From: Pseudomonas syringae
Lineage (GTDB): Bacteria; Pseudomonadota; Gammaproteobacteria; Pseudomonadales; Pseudomonadaceae
Direction: 5' to 3'
DNA: 35,131 bases
Assembly (NCBI RefSeq): GCF_021605415.1
Contig: NZ_WKEQ01000050.1
Span: 1-35,131 of the forward strand
Part shown: piece by piece, positions 1-7,301 of the stretch
Layout of the letters: the number at the start of each line of letters is the position of its first letter
How positions within the stretch are numbered: position 1 is the stretch's first letter
Position numbers and translations under genes: made by a program
The notes under the pieces: model-generated
What the model was told of the DNA's origin: nothing
What the model saw: only the letters and a program-made list of their open reading frames with translations
Database searches by the model: none

Positions 1-143
1 GATTCACCACCAACCGATCCACCCATCCCCAGATCCGCTGTTTCACCCGGCGCCACAACGGCCGGCGCTTCCAGATTGCAGCCCAAACTCCATGGTCGAA
101 GCAGAGCTTCGAGCTGCTGTAACTTTTCAGCCAACACAACACC

Positions 144-234
144 TGTGGGAGCTGGCTTGCCAGCGATGAGGCCAGCACATTCAACATCCCGGTTGACTGT
201 CACGCCGCCATCGCTGGCAAGCCAGCTCCCACAG
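144..234. repeat. REPIN (inverted REP pair) in tandem copy 1
   Basis: A REP of the form TGTGGGAGCTGGCTTGCCAG is followed about 45 bp later by its reverse complement, which can fold into one long imperfect cruciform. This is the common Pseudomonas REP doublet mobilised by RAYT transposases; no RAYT gene is present in the window. It is repeated in the next unit at 416-506 with one base changed in the right arm. Confidence 0.85.
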
Positions 235-252
235 TGTTTATGGGGGTGGCGA

Positions 253-393
253 CTAGCCCCGTCGATCCAGCAGATTCACCACCAACCGATCCACCCATCC
301 CCAGATCCGCTGTTTCACCCGGCGCCACAACGGCCGGCGCTTCCAGATTGCAGCCCAAACTCCATGGTCGAAGCAGAGCTTCGAGCTGCTGTA
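253..393 (-). pseudogene. Decayed duplicate of the clsB 3' end
   Basis: Read on the minus strand, this stretch of copy 2 encodes the same C-terminal tail as the ClsB-like protein (RRPLWRRVKQRIWGW..., ending at the same stop). It is joined to a degenerate version of the segment around the second HKD motif. The 14-mer GCGCTTCCAGATTG at 337-350 matches 698-711 inside the intact gene, and the following bases resemble 727-747 after a short deletion. The join between 341 and the matching 698 segment occurs at a shared GCGCT. It therefore looks like an old partial duplicate with internal deletions. Copy 1 (1-121) holds the same fragment, cut by the window edge. No function is expected. Confidence 0.6.
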
Positions 394-415
394 ACTTTTT
401 AGCCAACACAACACC

Positions 416-506
416 TGTGGGAGCTGGCTTGCCAGCGATGAGGCCAGCACATTCAACATCCCGGTTGACTGTCACGCCGCCATCGCTGGCAAGTCAGCTC
501 CCACAG
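416..506. repeat. REPIN in tandem copy 2
   Basis: Second copy of the same REP doublet. The right arm has CAAGTCAGC in place of CAAGCCAGC. It sits directly downstream of the stop codon of the ClsB-like gene and may serve as its transcript-end hairpin. Confidence 0.85.
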
Positions 507-524
507 TGTTTATGGGGGTGGCGA

Positions 525-1682
525 CTATCCCCGTCGATCCAGCAGATTCACCACCAACCGATCCACCCATCCCCAGATCCGCTGTTTCACCCGGCGCCAC
601 AACGGCCGGCGCTGCCACTCTTCCAGGCTCACCCGCTCGCTCAATGCAAAATCCCGGGTGAAGCTCGCCTCGACGGCTGCTGTCAACGGCGGATCCAGCG
701 CTTCCAGATTGGCTTCAAGGTTGAAGCGCAAATTCCAGTGGTCGAAATTGCACGAGCCGATGCTCACCCAGTCGTCCACCAGCACCATTTTGAGGTGCAG
801 GAAACACGGCTGGTATTCGAAGATTGTCACCCCGGCCTTGAGCAGACGCGGGTAGTAACGGTGCCCGGCGTAACGCACCGACGGGTGATCGGTGCGCGGC
901 CCGGTCAGCAGCAGACGCACGTCCACGCCTCGGGCGGCCGCCTTGCGCAAGGAACGGCGGATTTTCCACGTTGGCAGAAAGTAAGGTGTGGCCATCCAGA
1001 TGCGTTTCTGCCCGCTGTTCAGGGCGCGGAACAACGATTGCAGAATGTCCCGGTGCTGACGGGCATCGGCATAGGCTACGCGGCCCATGCCCTCGCCTGT
1101 ATCCGGTACCCGAGGCAAACGGGGCAAACCGAAATTCACGTTCGGCGCCCAGGCGCGACGATGACGGTTGGCGATCCATTGGCGGTCGAACAAGACTTGC
1201 CAGTCGAGCACCAGCGGGCCGCTGATTTCGACCATCACTTCATGCCATTCGCTGGTGTCTTCTCCCGGCGTCCAGAACTCATCGGTAACGCCCGTGCCGC
1301 CGACCACGGCCAAACACTGGTCAACCAGCAGCAGTTTGCGATGATCGCGGTAAAAATTGCCGACCCAACGTCGCCAGTTCAGCCGATTGTAAAAACGCAG
1401 CTCAACCCCGGCACCGGTCAGGCGTTGGCGCAGGTGCAGCGTAAACGCCAGGCTGCCGTAATCATCGAACAGGCAGCGCACCCGCACGCCCCGCTCGGCG
1501 GCTTGTACCAGCGCCTGCACAATGGCTTCGGCGCAGGCGCCGGCTTCGACCAGGTACAACTCCAGTTCGATTTGCTCTCGGGCCTCGGCGATTTTTTCCA
1601 GCATCCGCGGAAAGAACTGCGGGCCGTCGATCAACAGCTCGAAGCGGTTGCCGTCACGCCAGGGGAACACCGCGCCGCGCAT
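525..1682 (-). CDS. clsB: Cardiolipin synthase B-like phospholipase D protein
   Basis: Membrane-associated phospholipid transferase of the PLD superfamily, which makes cardiolipin from phosphatidyl donors. The 385-residue protein has two HKD motifs: HRKLLLVD at 114-121 followed by GG and T, and HLKMVLVD at 296-303 followed by GSCNFD. Both catalytic His/Lys/Asp sets are intact. Length and motif spacing fit the ClsB (YbhO) branch rather than ClsA, because there are no N-terminal membrane helices. The ATG starts one base after the TGA of the yceI-like gene, so the two are probably translationally coupled. The last about 22 codons and the stop are duplicated downstream in a tandem array. The precise lipid donor cannot be told from sequence. 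Confidence 0.85.
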   Translation of the reverse strand: MRGAVFPWRDGNRFELLIDGPQFFPRMLEKIAEAREQIELELYLVEAGACAEAIVQALVQAAERGVRVRCLFDDYGSLAFTLHLRQRLTGAGVELRFYNRLNWRRWVGNFYRDHRKLLLVDQCLAVVGGTGVTDEFWTPGEDTSEWHEVMVEISGPLVLDWQVLFDRQWIANRHRRAWAPNVNFGLPRLPRVPDTGEGMGRVAYADARQHRDILQSLFRALNSGQKRIWMATPYFLPTWKIRRSLRKAAARGVDVRLLLTGPRTDHPSVRYAGHRYYPRLLKAGVTIFEYQPCFLHLKMVLVDDWVSIGSCNFDHWNLRFNLEANLEALDPPLTAAVEASFTRDFALSERVSLEEWQRRPLWRRVKQRIWGWVDRLVVNLLDRRG

Positions 1683-1683
1683 G

Positions 1684-2274
1684 TCAGCGCGCCGTGAAAA
1701 TCAGCACCGCACCCACCGGCACCGACAGGCTGATGGCCGACAGGCCGGCCATTTTGCGCAAGCTTTCGAGGCCCGGTGCAAGGTCGAAATCTTCGGCGCT
1801 GATGACCAGCGGTTCCAACGTCACGACCTGAAAGCGTCGATCATCGAGGCGGGTGGCGAGCAGTTCGGCGGGGTATTCGTGCTGCTTGCCGTGCAGGCTG
1901 ACGGTCAGCGGCAGGCGCAATTCAAGCTGCGCGCCGGGAGCGAGGTCGTTGATCGGGCGCAGGTCGATTTTCGTGGTGATCGTCGCTTCGGGGAATTGCT
2001 CGATCTGGAACAGGTCTTTGCGCATGCGTTCGTCGCGCAAGGGAATGCCGCTGTTGATCGAGTCCAGCTCGACGTCGACTTGGGCCTTGCCGTCGGGATC
2101 GACCTTGCCATGCAACACCAGAAAGCGCTGCACTTCGGAGACGTGGGCGTTTTTCGTACTGACAAAGGAGAGCCGCGACGATTCGCCGTCCAGATACCAA
2201 TTGGCCTGGGCCGGCAGCGCGGCGGTGACCAGCAATAGGCCGGTGATGGCGCAGCAGAGGGAGCGGTTGAACAT
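1684..2274 (-). CDS. YceI-like lipocalin-fold periplasmic protein
   Basis: Secreted protein of the YceI family, which binds polyisoprenoid or amphiphilic molecules in an extended beta-barrel. I start it at the ATG at 2274 (MFNRSLCC...), because that gives a standard signal peptide with a hydrophobic core and a cleavage site after LPAQA (residue 24); the in-frame ATG ten codons upstream adds a non-signal-like tail. The mature part begins NWYLDGESSRLSFVSTKNAHV, typical of YceI openings ('W.ld...S.l.f...k...'). About 196 residues, normal for the family. It is followed at once by the clsB-like gene with a one-base gap. A role in envelope lipid handling is suggested by that neighbour but unproven. 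Confidence 0.8.
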   Translation of the reverse strand: MFNRSLCCAITGLLLVTAALPAQANWYLDGESSRLSFVSTKNAHVSEVQRFLVLHGKVDPDGKAQVDVELDSINSGIPLRDERMRKDLFQIEQFPEATITTKIDLRPINDLAPGAQLELRLPLTVSLHGKQHEYPAELLATRLDDRRFQVVTLEPLVISAEDFDLAPGLESLRKMAGLSAISLSVPVGAVLIFTAR

Positions 2275-2318
2275 TGAAAACTCGTGGGGCGGATGAACCT
2301 GCACGAACCTTAACCGGC

Positions 2319-2341
2319 CTTCGGCTTATTGCAAGCCGAAG
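2319..2341. repeat. Stem-loop upstream of the yceI-like gene
   Basis: Perfect 9-bp arms CTTCGGCTT / AAGCCGAAG with a 5-nt loop, followed by the widespread P. fluorescens intergenic motif AAAAGATCGCAGCC. No T-run follows on either strand, so it is not a convincing terminator. Confidence 0.5.
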
Positions 2342-2395
2342 ATTAAAAGATCGCAGCCTTCGGCAACGTCTACAGGGTTTGCATGGAATTGGAGA

Positions 2396-2701
2396 TCAGG
2401 GATTGAGGCGGCAGCCTTGGCGTTCGTCTTGCCATTGGGCGCTGTGGGTTCGGCCCATGCCGTTGACGATGATGGTTTTGCTGGCGGCGTCATCGCTGAA
2501 GCGGCTGGTCGGCAACCACTGTTTTACATAGCCCCGGCAATATTGCGCGGCATTGTTCATCACGTAACGGCACGAACAATATTCCTTGGCGGTGTACGCG
2601 CCGATGATGTCCGGGAACGCCCACAGCGCCGCGCGCTCGTGCCAGACCCAGCCAAGCGTTGCGAGCAGCAGCACCAGTAGAAAGCGTCTGAACAGCTTCA
2701 T
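2396..2701 (-). CDS. Small membrane-anchored protein of unknown function
   Basis: 101 residues. The N-terminus (KLFRRFLLVLLLATLGWVW) is a basic patch followed by one hydrophobic helix, so it is either a signal anchor or an uncleaved signal. The rest is predicted outside the cytoplasm and has four cysteines, including a CSC motif at residues 42-44 (KEYCSCRYVM) and one in QYCRGY, which suggests disulphides. The ATG overlaps the TGA of the upstream serine hydrolase gene by the ATGA arrangement, so the pair is translationally coupled. I do not recognise the family. If the hydrolase is inactive in this strain, this gene may lose its coupling partner. Confidence 0.7.
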   Translation of the reverse strand: MKLFRRFLLVLLLATLGWVWHERAALWAFPDIIGAYTAKEYCSCRYVMNNAAQYCRGYVKQWLPTSRFSDDAASKTIIVNGMGRTHSAQWQDERQGCRLNP

Positions 2702-3735
2702 GGCTGCATTGCCCCGAGCACACGCTTGAGCAATTCGTTGTGACGGTAACTGCCGTCGCGATCATCGCCATAACGCACGATCACCAGTTTCTGGCTGGGG
2801 ATCACGTACATCGCCTGGCCCCAATGGCCGAGGGCGGCAAAAGTGTCGGCGGGCGCATCCGGCCAAGGTTGCGTGGCGCCCTCTACCGCGCGATTGAGCC
2901 ACCAATGGCCGCCAGGAACCGCTTCATCCTGGTGGGCCTTGTAACCGGCGAATGGCTGACGATTGAACGCCACCCAGTCCTTGGGCAGCAATTGTTTGTC
3001 GCCCCAACGGCCATCCTGCGCCATCAATAAGCCGACCTTCGCCAGATCGCGGGCGGTGAGGTAGGCGTATGAAGAGGCGACAAAAGTGCCGCTGGCGTCG
3101 GTTTCCCACACGGCATGCCGGATGCCCAGCGGTTCAAACAGGGCCGTCCATGGATAATCGGGATAACGCTGTGGGCCGACGATGGTTTTCAGCGCCGCCG
3201 CCAGAAGATTGCTGTCGCCACTGGAATAACGGAACGCCTGCCCCGGTTCGGCATAGGCGTCATGGTCGGCCGTGAACGCAGCCATGTCACGGCGGCCTCG
3301 GGTGTAGAGCATCGCCACGACCGAGGACTTGAGCGGGGCGTATTCGTAGTCTTCCTGCCAGTCCAGGCCCGAGGCCCAGTGCAGGAGATCGGCCACGGTG
3401 ATGGCCGGGTGTCTGTTCAGCGGCGGGTAAAACTTTTGCGCCGAGTCTTCGAGTTTGAACAAGCCCTCGCCATAGGCCACGCCGAGCACCGTGGCCATCA
3501 GGCTTTTGCTGATCGACCAGGTCAGGTGCGGCGTGTCGGCGGTGGTCGGACCGGCGTAGCGTTCGTAGACAATTTGACCGTCGCGCAGCACCAGCAAGGT
3601 GTCAGTGCGGATGCCTTAGCGAGTGGCGTCGTCGCGAAGCTGGAATGCGTAGGTTTCCAGGTCTCGCAACGCCGGGCTGGCGGCTTGCGCCGTGAAGCTG
3701 AACAGCAACAACAGCAGGGACAGGCCTTTGAACAT
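2698..3735 (-). pseudogene. Beta-lactamase-family serine hydrolase, interrupted by an in-frame TAA
   Basis: Class C beta-lactamase/penicillin-binding fold hydrolase. Read from the ATG at 3735, the frame begins with a clean signal peptide (MFKGLSLLLLLFSFTAQA) and continues to residue 39, where TAA (3618-3616) stops it. The same frame then runs open to 2698. The family motifs lie after the stop: SISK (SxxK nucleophile/base) and FRYSSGDSN (the YxN-like motif), with GHWGQ near the C-terminus. A reading from the TTG at 3597 gives 299 residues but lacks the signal peptide and the first strand, and would leave the enzyme in the cytoplasm. The stop could come from CAA or AAA by one change. A sequencing error is also possible. 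The natural substrate is unknown. Confidence 0.75.
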
Positions 3736-3789
3736 GGCGAGAGCTCAGACTCGAATCCGCTGAGACTAGCCCGCAAAAATGACAATTCC

Positions 3790-3939
3790 AGTGTAGGAGC
3801 GGCCACAGGCTCGGGCCGTGTTCGGACGATCCTTTAACGGCTGGAACGCGGAGCGTCCCGGGCTGCGTTACCACACGGAGCGTGGGAACGATCAATACAG
3901 AAATCCTGTGGGAGCCGGGTTTGCCCGCGATGAGGCCCG
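3790..3939. repeat. Intergenic repeat cluster with one unpaired REP
   Basis: Between the hydrolase and the acyl-CoA-dehydrogenase-like gene lie fragments of several dispersed Pseudomonas repeats: GGAGCGTGGGAACGATC at about 3877-3893 (half of the palindrome seen whole at 22586) and one REP (CCTGTGGGAGCCGGGTTTGC, 3905-3934) with no partner. I see no gene here. Confidence 0.6.
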
Positions 3940-4818
3940 TCAGTTCACCGCCAAAGCCTTAGTCAGGCGTTTGGCCCGGGCGGTGGCGGCCATTTGCATG
4001 ACGGCTTGATCCCGTTGCCACATCGTCGCCCACTCCGTCGCGCCGTTCGCCAGTGCCTGATCGATCTCGGACTTGAGTCCGTCGAACTGTGCGAACAATC
4101 CGCCGAGCAACACATGCCCCGCCGGATTATTCGGCGGCTGCCGGCTGACTTCCGCACACCCGGCCAGCAGCGCCAGCAAGCGCAGTTGCAGCGCTTGGGG
4201 CCAGCCGCTGTCCTGACCGACGCCATAGAGCCACGCGGTCATGGCGCTCAGCACATATAAGTCTTCCAGGCTACGAAACGGCTTCACATAAGCATCCCAA
4301 CCATCCCCGGCGAGCAATTCGCACATCGCATCATCAAGGTGCAAGCGACCGTGACTGACGTCCGGCATCAACGGCAAGGCCGGCAGTTTTTCTACCCGCA
4401 CACCCGGTTCGCCGGGGTACACCACGGCAAGACTCAGGCGCGGGGTCTGGCCCGGTTCTTCGCTGCGAGCGGCGATCAGCAGCCAGTCGGCGGCGTCGCC
4501 AGCGGTGACGAAATCCTTGCGACCGTTCAGGCGCAGGTCCGTCAGGCGAGTCTGCATGTCCGCCGCACGCAAGCTGCGTTGCTCCGTCGCACATAACGCG
4601 CCGAGGCTCGCCGGGGCGCTCGGCCACAACATCCGCAGCGCCGCCTGATAACCCACCAGAAATGCCAGCCCCGGCGTCGCCATCCGGCGCCCGCCCGCGA
4701 CTGCCAACTCGAATGGCGTGACGTTGCCCAGTTGCTGCAACAGGGTCGCGAATCCTTCGCTCAGATCGGCGACGGCGGGCAAGCGTTCATGGCGTTCAAG
4801 CAGCGTTGACCAGGGCAT
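3940..4818 (-). CDS. Acyl-CoA-dehydrogenase-like protein (short form)
   Basis: 292 residues if started at the ATG at 4818. I chose that start because AAGGAGG lies six bases upstream; the longer frame to 4860 puts this ribosome site inside the gene. The central part (LGALCATEQRSL... LRLNGRKDFVTAGDAADWLL) resembles the middle beta-barrel domain of acyl-CoA dehydrogenases, which contacts FAD and substrate, and the tail is helical. The protein is about 90 residues shorter than ordinary family members (about 380) and lacks the usual long N-terminal helical domain, so enzymatic activity is uncertain. It is divergent to olsB, which suggests a lipid-related role. I would not assign a substrate. Confidence 0.6.
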   Translation of the reverse strand: MPWSTLLERHERLPAVADLSEGFATLLQQLGNVTPFELAVAGGRRMATPGLAFLVGYQAALRMLWPSAPASLGALCATEQRSLRAADMQTRLTDLRLNGRKDFVTAGDAADWLLIAARSEEPGQTPRLSLAVVYPGEPGVRVEKLPALPLMPDVSHGRLHLDDAMCELLAGDGWDAYVKPFRSLEDLYVLSAMTAWLYGVGQDSGWPQALQLRLLALLAGCAEVSRQPPNNPAGHVLLGGLFAQFDGLKSEIDQALANGATEWATMWQRDQAVMQMAATARAKRLTKALAVN

Positions 4819-4971
4819 AAGCGCCTCCTTGTGGGCTGTCATGGAACCATCACCAAACATTCATGGCGATGACACCGGGGCTACATAGCCTGACTTTGCA
4901 CAACACGGCTGCATAAAGAAAGTCGATCGGCTGCAACCCACGACGGGTTAATGGCCCGTACGGAGATTTAC

Positions 4972-5727
4972 ATGACTCAGATCGCTCGCATCAGCGACAC
5001 CGGCAATGAACGCCGTCTGCAAGCCGAACGCCTGATCGGCGCCGAGGCCTTGCAGCAAGCCCAGGCCCTGCGTTTCAACGTGTTCAGCGGCGAGTTCAAC
5101 GCCAGGCTGAAAGGCGCGGAGCTGGGTCTGGACATGGATGACTATGATGTTCACTGCACTCACATCGGCGTGCGTGACCTGAACACCGGGCGTCTGGTGG
5201 CGACCACGCGGCTGCTTGATCACACGGCCGCCAGCAGCCTTGGCAAGTTCTACAGCGAAGAAGAATTCAGCCTGCACGGCTTGGCGCATCTGCAAGGCCC
5301 GATCCTGGAAATCGGCCGTACCTGCGTCGACCCCGCCTATCGCAACGGCGGCACCATCGCCGTGCTCTGGGGCGAACTGGCCGAAGTATTGAATCAGGGC
5401 GGCTACAGCTATTTGATGGGCTGCGCGAGTATTCCGATGCAGGACGGCGGCATTCAGGCTCACGCGATCATGCAGCGTCTGCGCGAACGTTATCTGTGCA
5501 CCGAACACCTGCGCGCCGAGCCGAAAAATCCGCTGCCGACCCTGGATATTCCGTCCAACGTCATCGCCGAAATGCCGCCACTGCTCAAGGCCTATATGCG
5601 CCTGGGCGCGAAGATCTGCGGCGAGCCGTGCTGGGACGAGGATTTCCAGGTCGCCGACGTGTTCATCCTGCTCAAGCGCGACGAACTCTGCCCGCGCTAC
5701 GCCAAACACTTCAAGGCGGCCGTGTAA
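4972..5727 (+). CDS. olsB: L-ornithine N(alpha)-acyltransferase (OlsB)
   Basis: GNAT-fold enzyme that transfers a 3-hydroxyacyl group from acyl carrier protein to ornithine, forming lyso-ornithine lipid. The ATG at 4972 is preceded by GGAGA seven bases upstream; the in-frame ATG at 4951 has no such site. 251 residues, the usual size for pseudomonad OlsB. The N-terminal half holds the family pattern (ALRFNVFSGEFNA ... THIGVRDLNTGRLVATTRLL) and the central ILEIGRTCVDPAYRNGGTIAVLW block typical of OlsB/hemolysin-like acyltransferases. Its TAA shares a base with the ATG of the next gene (TAATG), so olsB and olsA are coupled. Ornithine lipids replace phospholipids under phosphate limitation, but I saw no clear Pho box. 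Confidence 0.88.
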   Translation: MTQIARISDTGNERRLQAERLIGAEALQQAQALRFNVFSGEFNARLKGAELGLDMDDYDVHCTHIGVRDLNTGRLVATTRLLDHTAASSLGKFYSEEEFSLHGLAHLQGPILEIGRTCVDPAYRNGGTIAVLWGELAEVLNQGGYSYLMGCASIPMQDGGIQAHAIMQRLRERYLCTEHLRAEPKNPLPTLDIPSNVIAEMPPLLKAYMRLGAKICGEPCWDEDFQVADVFILLKRDELCPRYAKHFKAAV

Positions 5728-6521
5728 TGAGCCGGCTGCGGGTGTACGCGCGGATCGCGCGAGTGTTGGTGGTGGTGACGCTGGGTTTGACCATGGCGAG
5801 TCTGTTTGGCCTGCTCGAGCGTTTGGGCCTGGCCCACTCGATGGAGCGTCGGCAGCGCTGGTCGCGGTTTTTCATGGCGCGCCTGAGCAATGCCCTGCCC
5901 TTTCGCGTGACCGTTCACGGTGAATTGCCGAAGCAGCCGATGCTGTGGGTCAGCAACCATGTGTCATGGACCGATATTCCCCTGCTCGGCATGCTGACGC
6001 CGCTGTCGTTTCTGTCCAAGGCTGAAGTGCGCACCTGGCCGGTGGCCGGTTGGCTGGCGGCGAAGGCTGGCAGTCTGTTTATCCGTCGTGGCTCGGGCGA
6101 CAGCCAGTTGATCCGCAAACAGATGACCCGTCACCTGCAACAGGAGCATCCGCTGCTGATGTTTCCGGAAGGTACGACCACTGACGGTCGTTCGCTGCGT
6201 ACCTTTCACGGGCGCTTGCTGTCGGCGGCGATCGATTCCGAGGTTAAGCTGCAACCGGTGGCGATCCGTTATCAGCGTGATGGTGAAATCGACTCGCTGG
6301 CGCCCTTCATTGGCGATGACGATCTGCTGTCGCACCTGATGCGTTTGTTTGGCAATGACCAGGGTGATGTGGAAATCCATCTGCTCAAGCCGATTGCCTG
6401 CCAGGGCCGGGAGCGGGCGGCATTAGCATTCGAGGCGCAGCAAGCGGTGCAGAAGGCATTGTTTGGCGAAGTGGCCAAGCCAGCCGAACCGCGACGTGCG
6501 GGCGAACTGATAGCCGCCTGA
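5727..6521 (+). CDS. olsA: Lyso-ornithine lipid O-acyltransferase (OlsA)
   Basis: PlsC-family membrane acyltransferase that adds the second acyl chain to lyso-ornithine lipid. The start overlaps the olsB stop by one base, giving 264 residues. It has an N-terminal hydrophobic segment (residues 10-30), the catalytic HX4D motif NHVSWTD (H78, D83) and the acceptor-binding block FPEGTTTDG (from residue 146). These motifs define the 1-acylglycerol-3-phosphate acyltransferase family; the tight pairing with olsB is what points to ornithine lipid rather than phosphatidate. It could also accept lysophosphatidic acid, as some OlsA proteins do. A REP hairpin lies just after the stop. Confidence 0.88.
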   Translation: MSRLRVYARIARVLVVVTLGLTMASLFGLLERLGLAHSMERRQRWSRFFMARLSNALPFRVTVHGELPKQPMLWVSNHVSWTDIPLLGMLTPLSFLSKAEVRTWPVAGWLAAKAGSLFIRRGSGDSQLIRKQMTRHLQQEHPLLMFPEGTTTDGRSLRTFHGRLLSAAIDSEVKLQPVAIRYQRDGEIDSLAPFIGDDDLLSHLMRLFGNDQGDVEIHLLKPIACQGRERAALAFEAQQAVQKALFGEVAKPAEPRRAGELIAA

Positions 6522-6533
6522 AAGGTGTAACCC

Positions 6534-6561
6534 TGTGGGAGCGAGCCTGCTCGCTCCCACA
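6534..6561. terminator. REP hairpin between convergent olsA and acpH
   Basis: Perfect 12-bp arms TGTGGGAGCGAG / CTCGCTCCCACA with a CCTG loop. It lies 12 bp after the olsA stop and touches the acpH stop codon. Its position between converging genes suggests a two-way transcript end, although no long T-run is present. The sequence is a compact REP element. Confidence 0.6.
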
Positions 6562-7146
6562 TTAGATTTTCAGTGGTGCTGCGTTTTGTGCAAAATCCTG
6601 CAACTGTGGATAGAACAGCGCGAAATCCTCACTTAACGGCTCATACAACCGTCGCAATTCCTGCATCGCTCCCGCCAGTTCTTCCGGCCGGGTCAGGCGT
6701 CGGGAAATCCCGCGGAGCACCTGTTCCAGCACTTCAAATTCCTGATACGAACCCAGCCAGTCATTGGCAACCATGTGCGGTGCAATCTTCGCCAGGCGTT
6801 CTGGCAACTGGCGCTCGTTCGTCAGCGCTTGATAGACATCGGACGTGAACTGCGCCAGCGGTCGGTCGGCATACAACCGCCAGTCCCGCGCAAGACAGTG
6901 ATCGAAAAACACGTCGAGCACGATGCCGGCGTAACGCCGACGGGTATCGGAAAACCGCGCCAACGCAACGTCCACCAACGGATGACGGTCGGTGAAGACA
7001 TCGATGCGTCGATGCAACACGATGGCCGATTCGATCTCCGGTTCGTACTGACCTTGCAACCGTCCTTTGACGAAATCGCCGTATAGGCTGCCGAGCAATT
7101 GTCCGGGGCGCTGGCCACCGAGGTGTAGATGTGCGAGATAGTTCAT
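6562..7146 (-). CDS. acpH: Acyl carrier protein phosphodiesterase
   Basis: Hydrolyses the 4'-phosphopantetheine arm from holo-ACP to give apo-ACP in the cytoplasm. The 194-residue protein begins MNYLAHLHL and continues GSLYGDFVKGRL, the family's N-terminal signature. Downstream, HRRIDVFTDRHP and VLDVFFDHCLARDW carry the conserved His/Asp residues of this HD-like metal-dependent phosphodiesterase fold. Length is equal to the family norm (about 193). No good ribosome site precedes the ATG at 7146. It is a single-gene unit, convergent with olsA. Confidence 0.9.
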   Translation of the reverse strand: MNYLAHLHLGGQRPGQLLGSLYGDFVKGRLQGQYEPEIESAIVLHRRIDVFTDRHPLVDVALARFSDTRRRYAGIVLDVFFDHCLARDWRLYADRPLAQFTSDVYQALTNERQLPERLAKIAPHMVANDWLGSYQEFEVLEQVLRGISRRLTRPEELAGAMQELRRLYEPLSEDFALFYPQLQDFAQNAAPLKI

Positions 7147-7186
7147 GGGCGCAGCTTAGCACTGCGCCTCAAATATCGTTATAACT

Positions 7187-7273
7187 CGATATACCGATTT
7201 TCTTGATCATCAGAGCAAAATCATATTGGTATATCGCGAAGTACCGATTTAAAGTTCGCCCCATCGCGATATA
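7187..7273. promoter_or_regulatory. Cluster of ATATCG inverted repeats, likely operator of the arsR operon
   Basis: Upstream of the ArsR-type gene lie CGATATACC (7187-7195) and its exact reverse complement GGTATATCG (7228-7236). The same right arm extended, TATATCGCG (7230-7238), pairs with CGCGATATA (7265-7273). TACCGATTT is also directly repeated 50 bp apart (7192-7200 and 7242-7250). This AT-rich group in the only intergenic region of the operon is best explained as autoregulatory operator sites for the ArsR-type protein and/or its promoter. Assignment is inference. Confidence 0.55.
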
Positions 7274-7301
7274 GCGTTGTACACATCACGAGCACCCCAC
7301 C

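Larger units (their letters stand above)
1..613. repeat. 272-bp tandem repeat (2 full copies + 69-bp partial) carrying a clsB tail and a REPIN
   Basis: Copies run 1-272 and 273-544; a third, partial copy at 545-613 is the genuine 3' end of the ClsB-like gene. Copies 1 and 2 differ at only three positions that I could find (128/400 C/T, 222/494 C/T, 256/528 G/T). The first 69 bp of each unit are identical to the end of the gene. The rest of the unit holds a degenerate gene fragment and a REP pair. The array may continue to the left, because the window begins exactly inside a unit. The low divergence points to recent duplication or ongoing gene conversion. Array length probably varies between related strains; that is inference. 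Confidence 0.93.

Noticed and set aside
144..506. Insertion sequence or transposon ends
   Set aside because: The inverted sequences are REP doublets without a transposase gene or target-site duplication; the 272-bp repeat is direct and includes coding sequence.
2319..2341. Terminator after the 101-residue gene
   Set aside because: Stem is good but there is no T-run on the minus strand after it.
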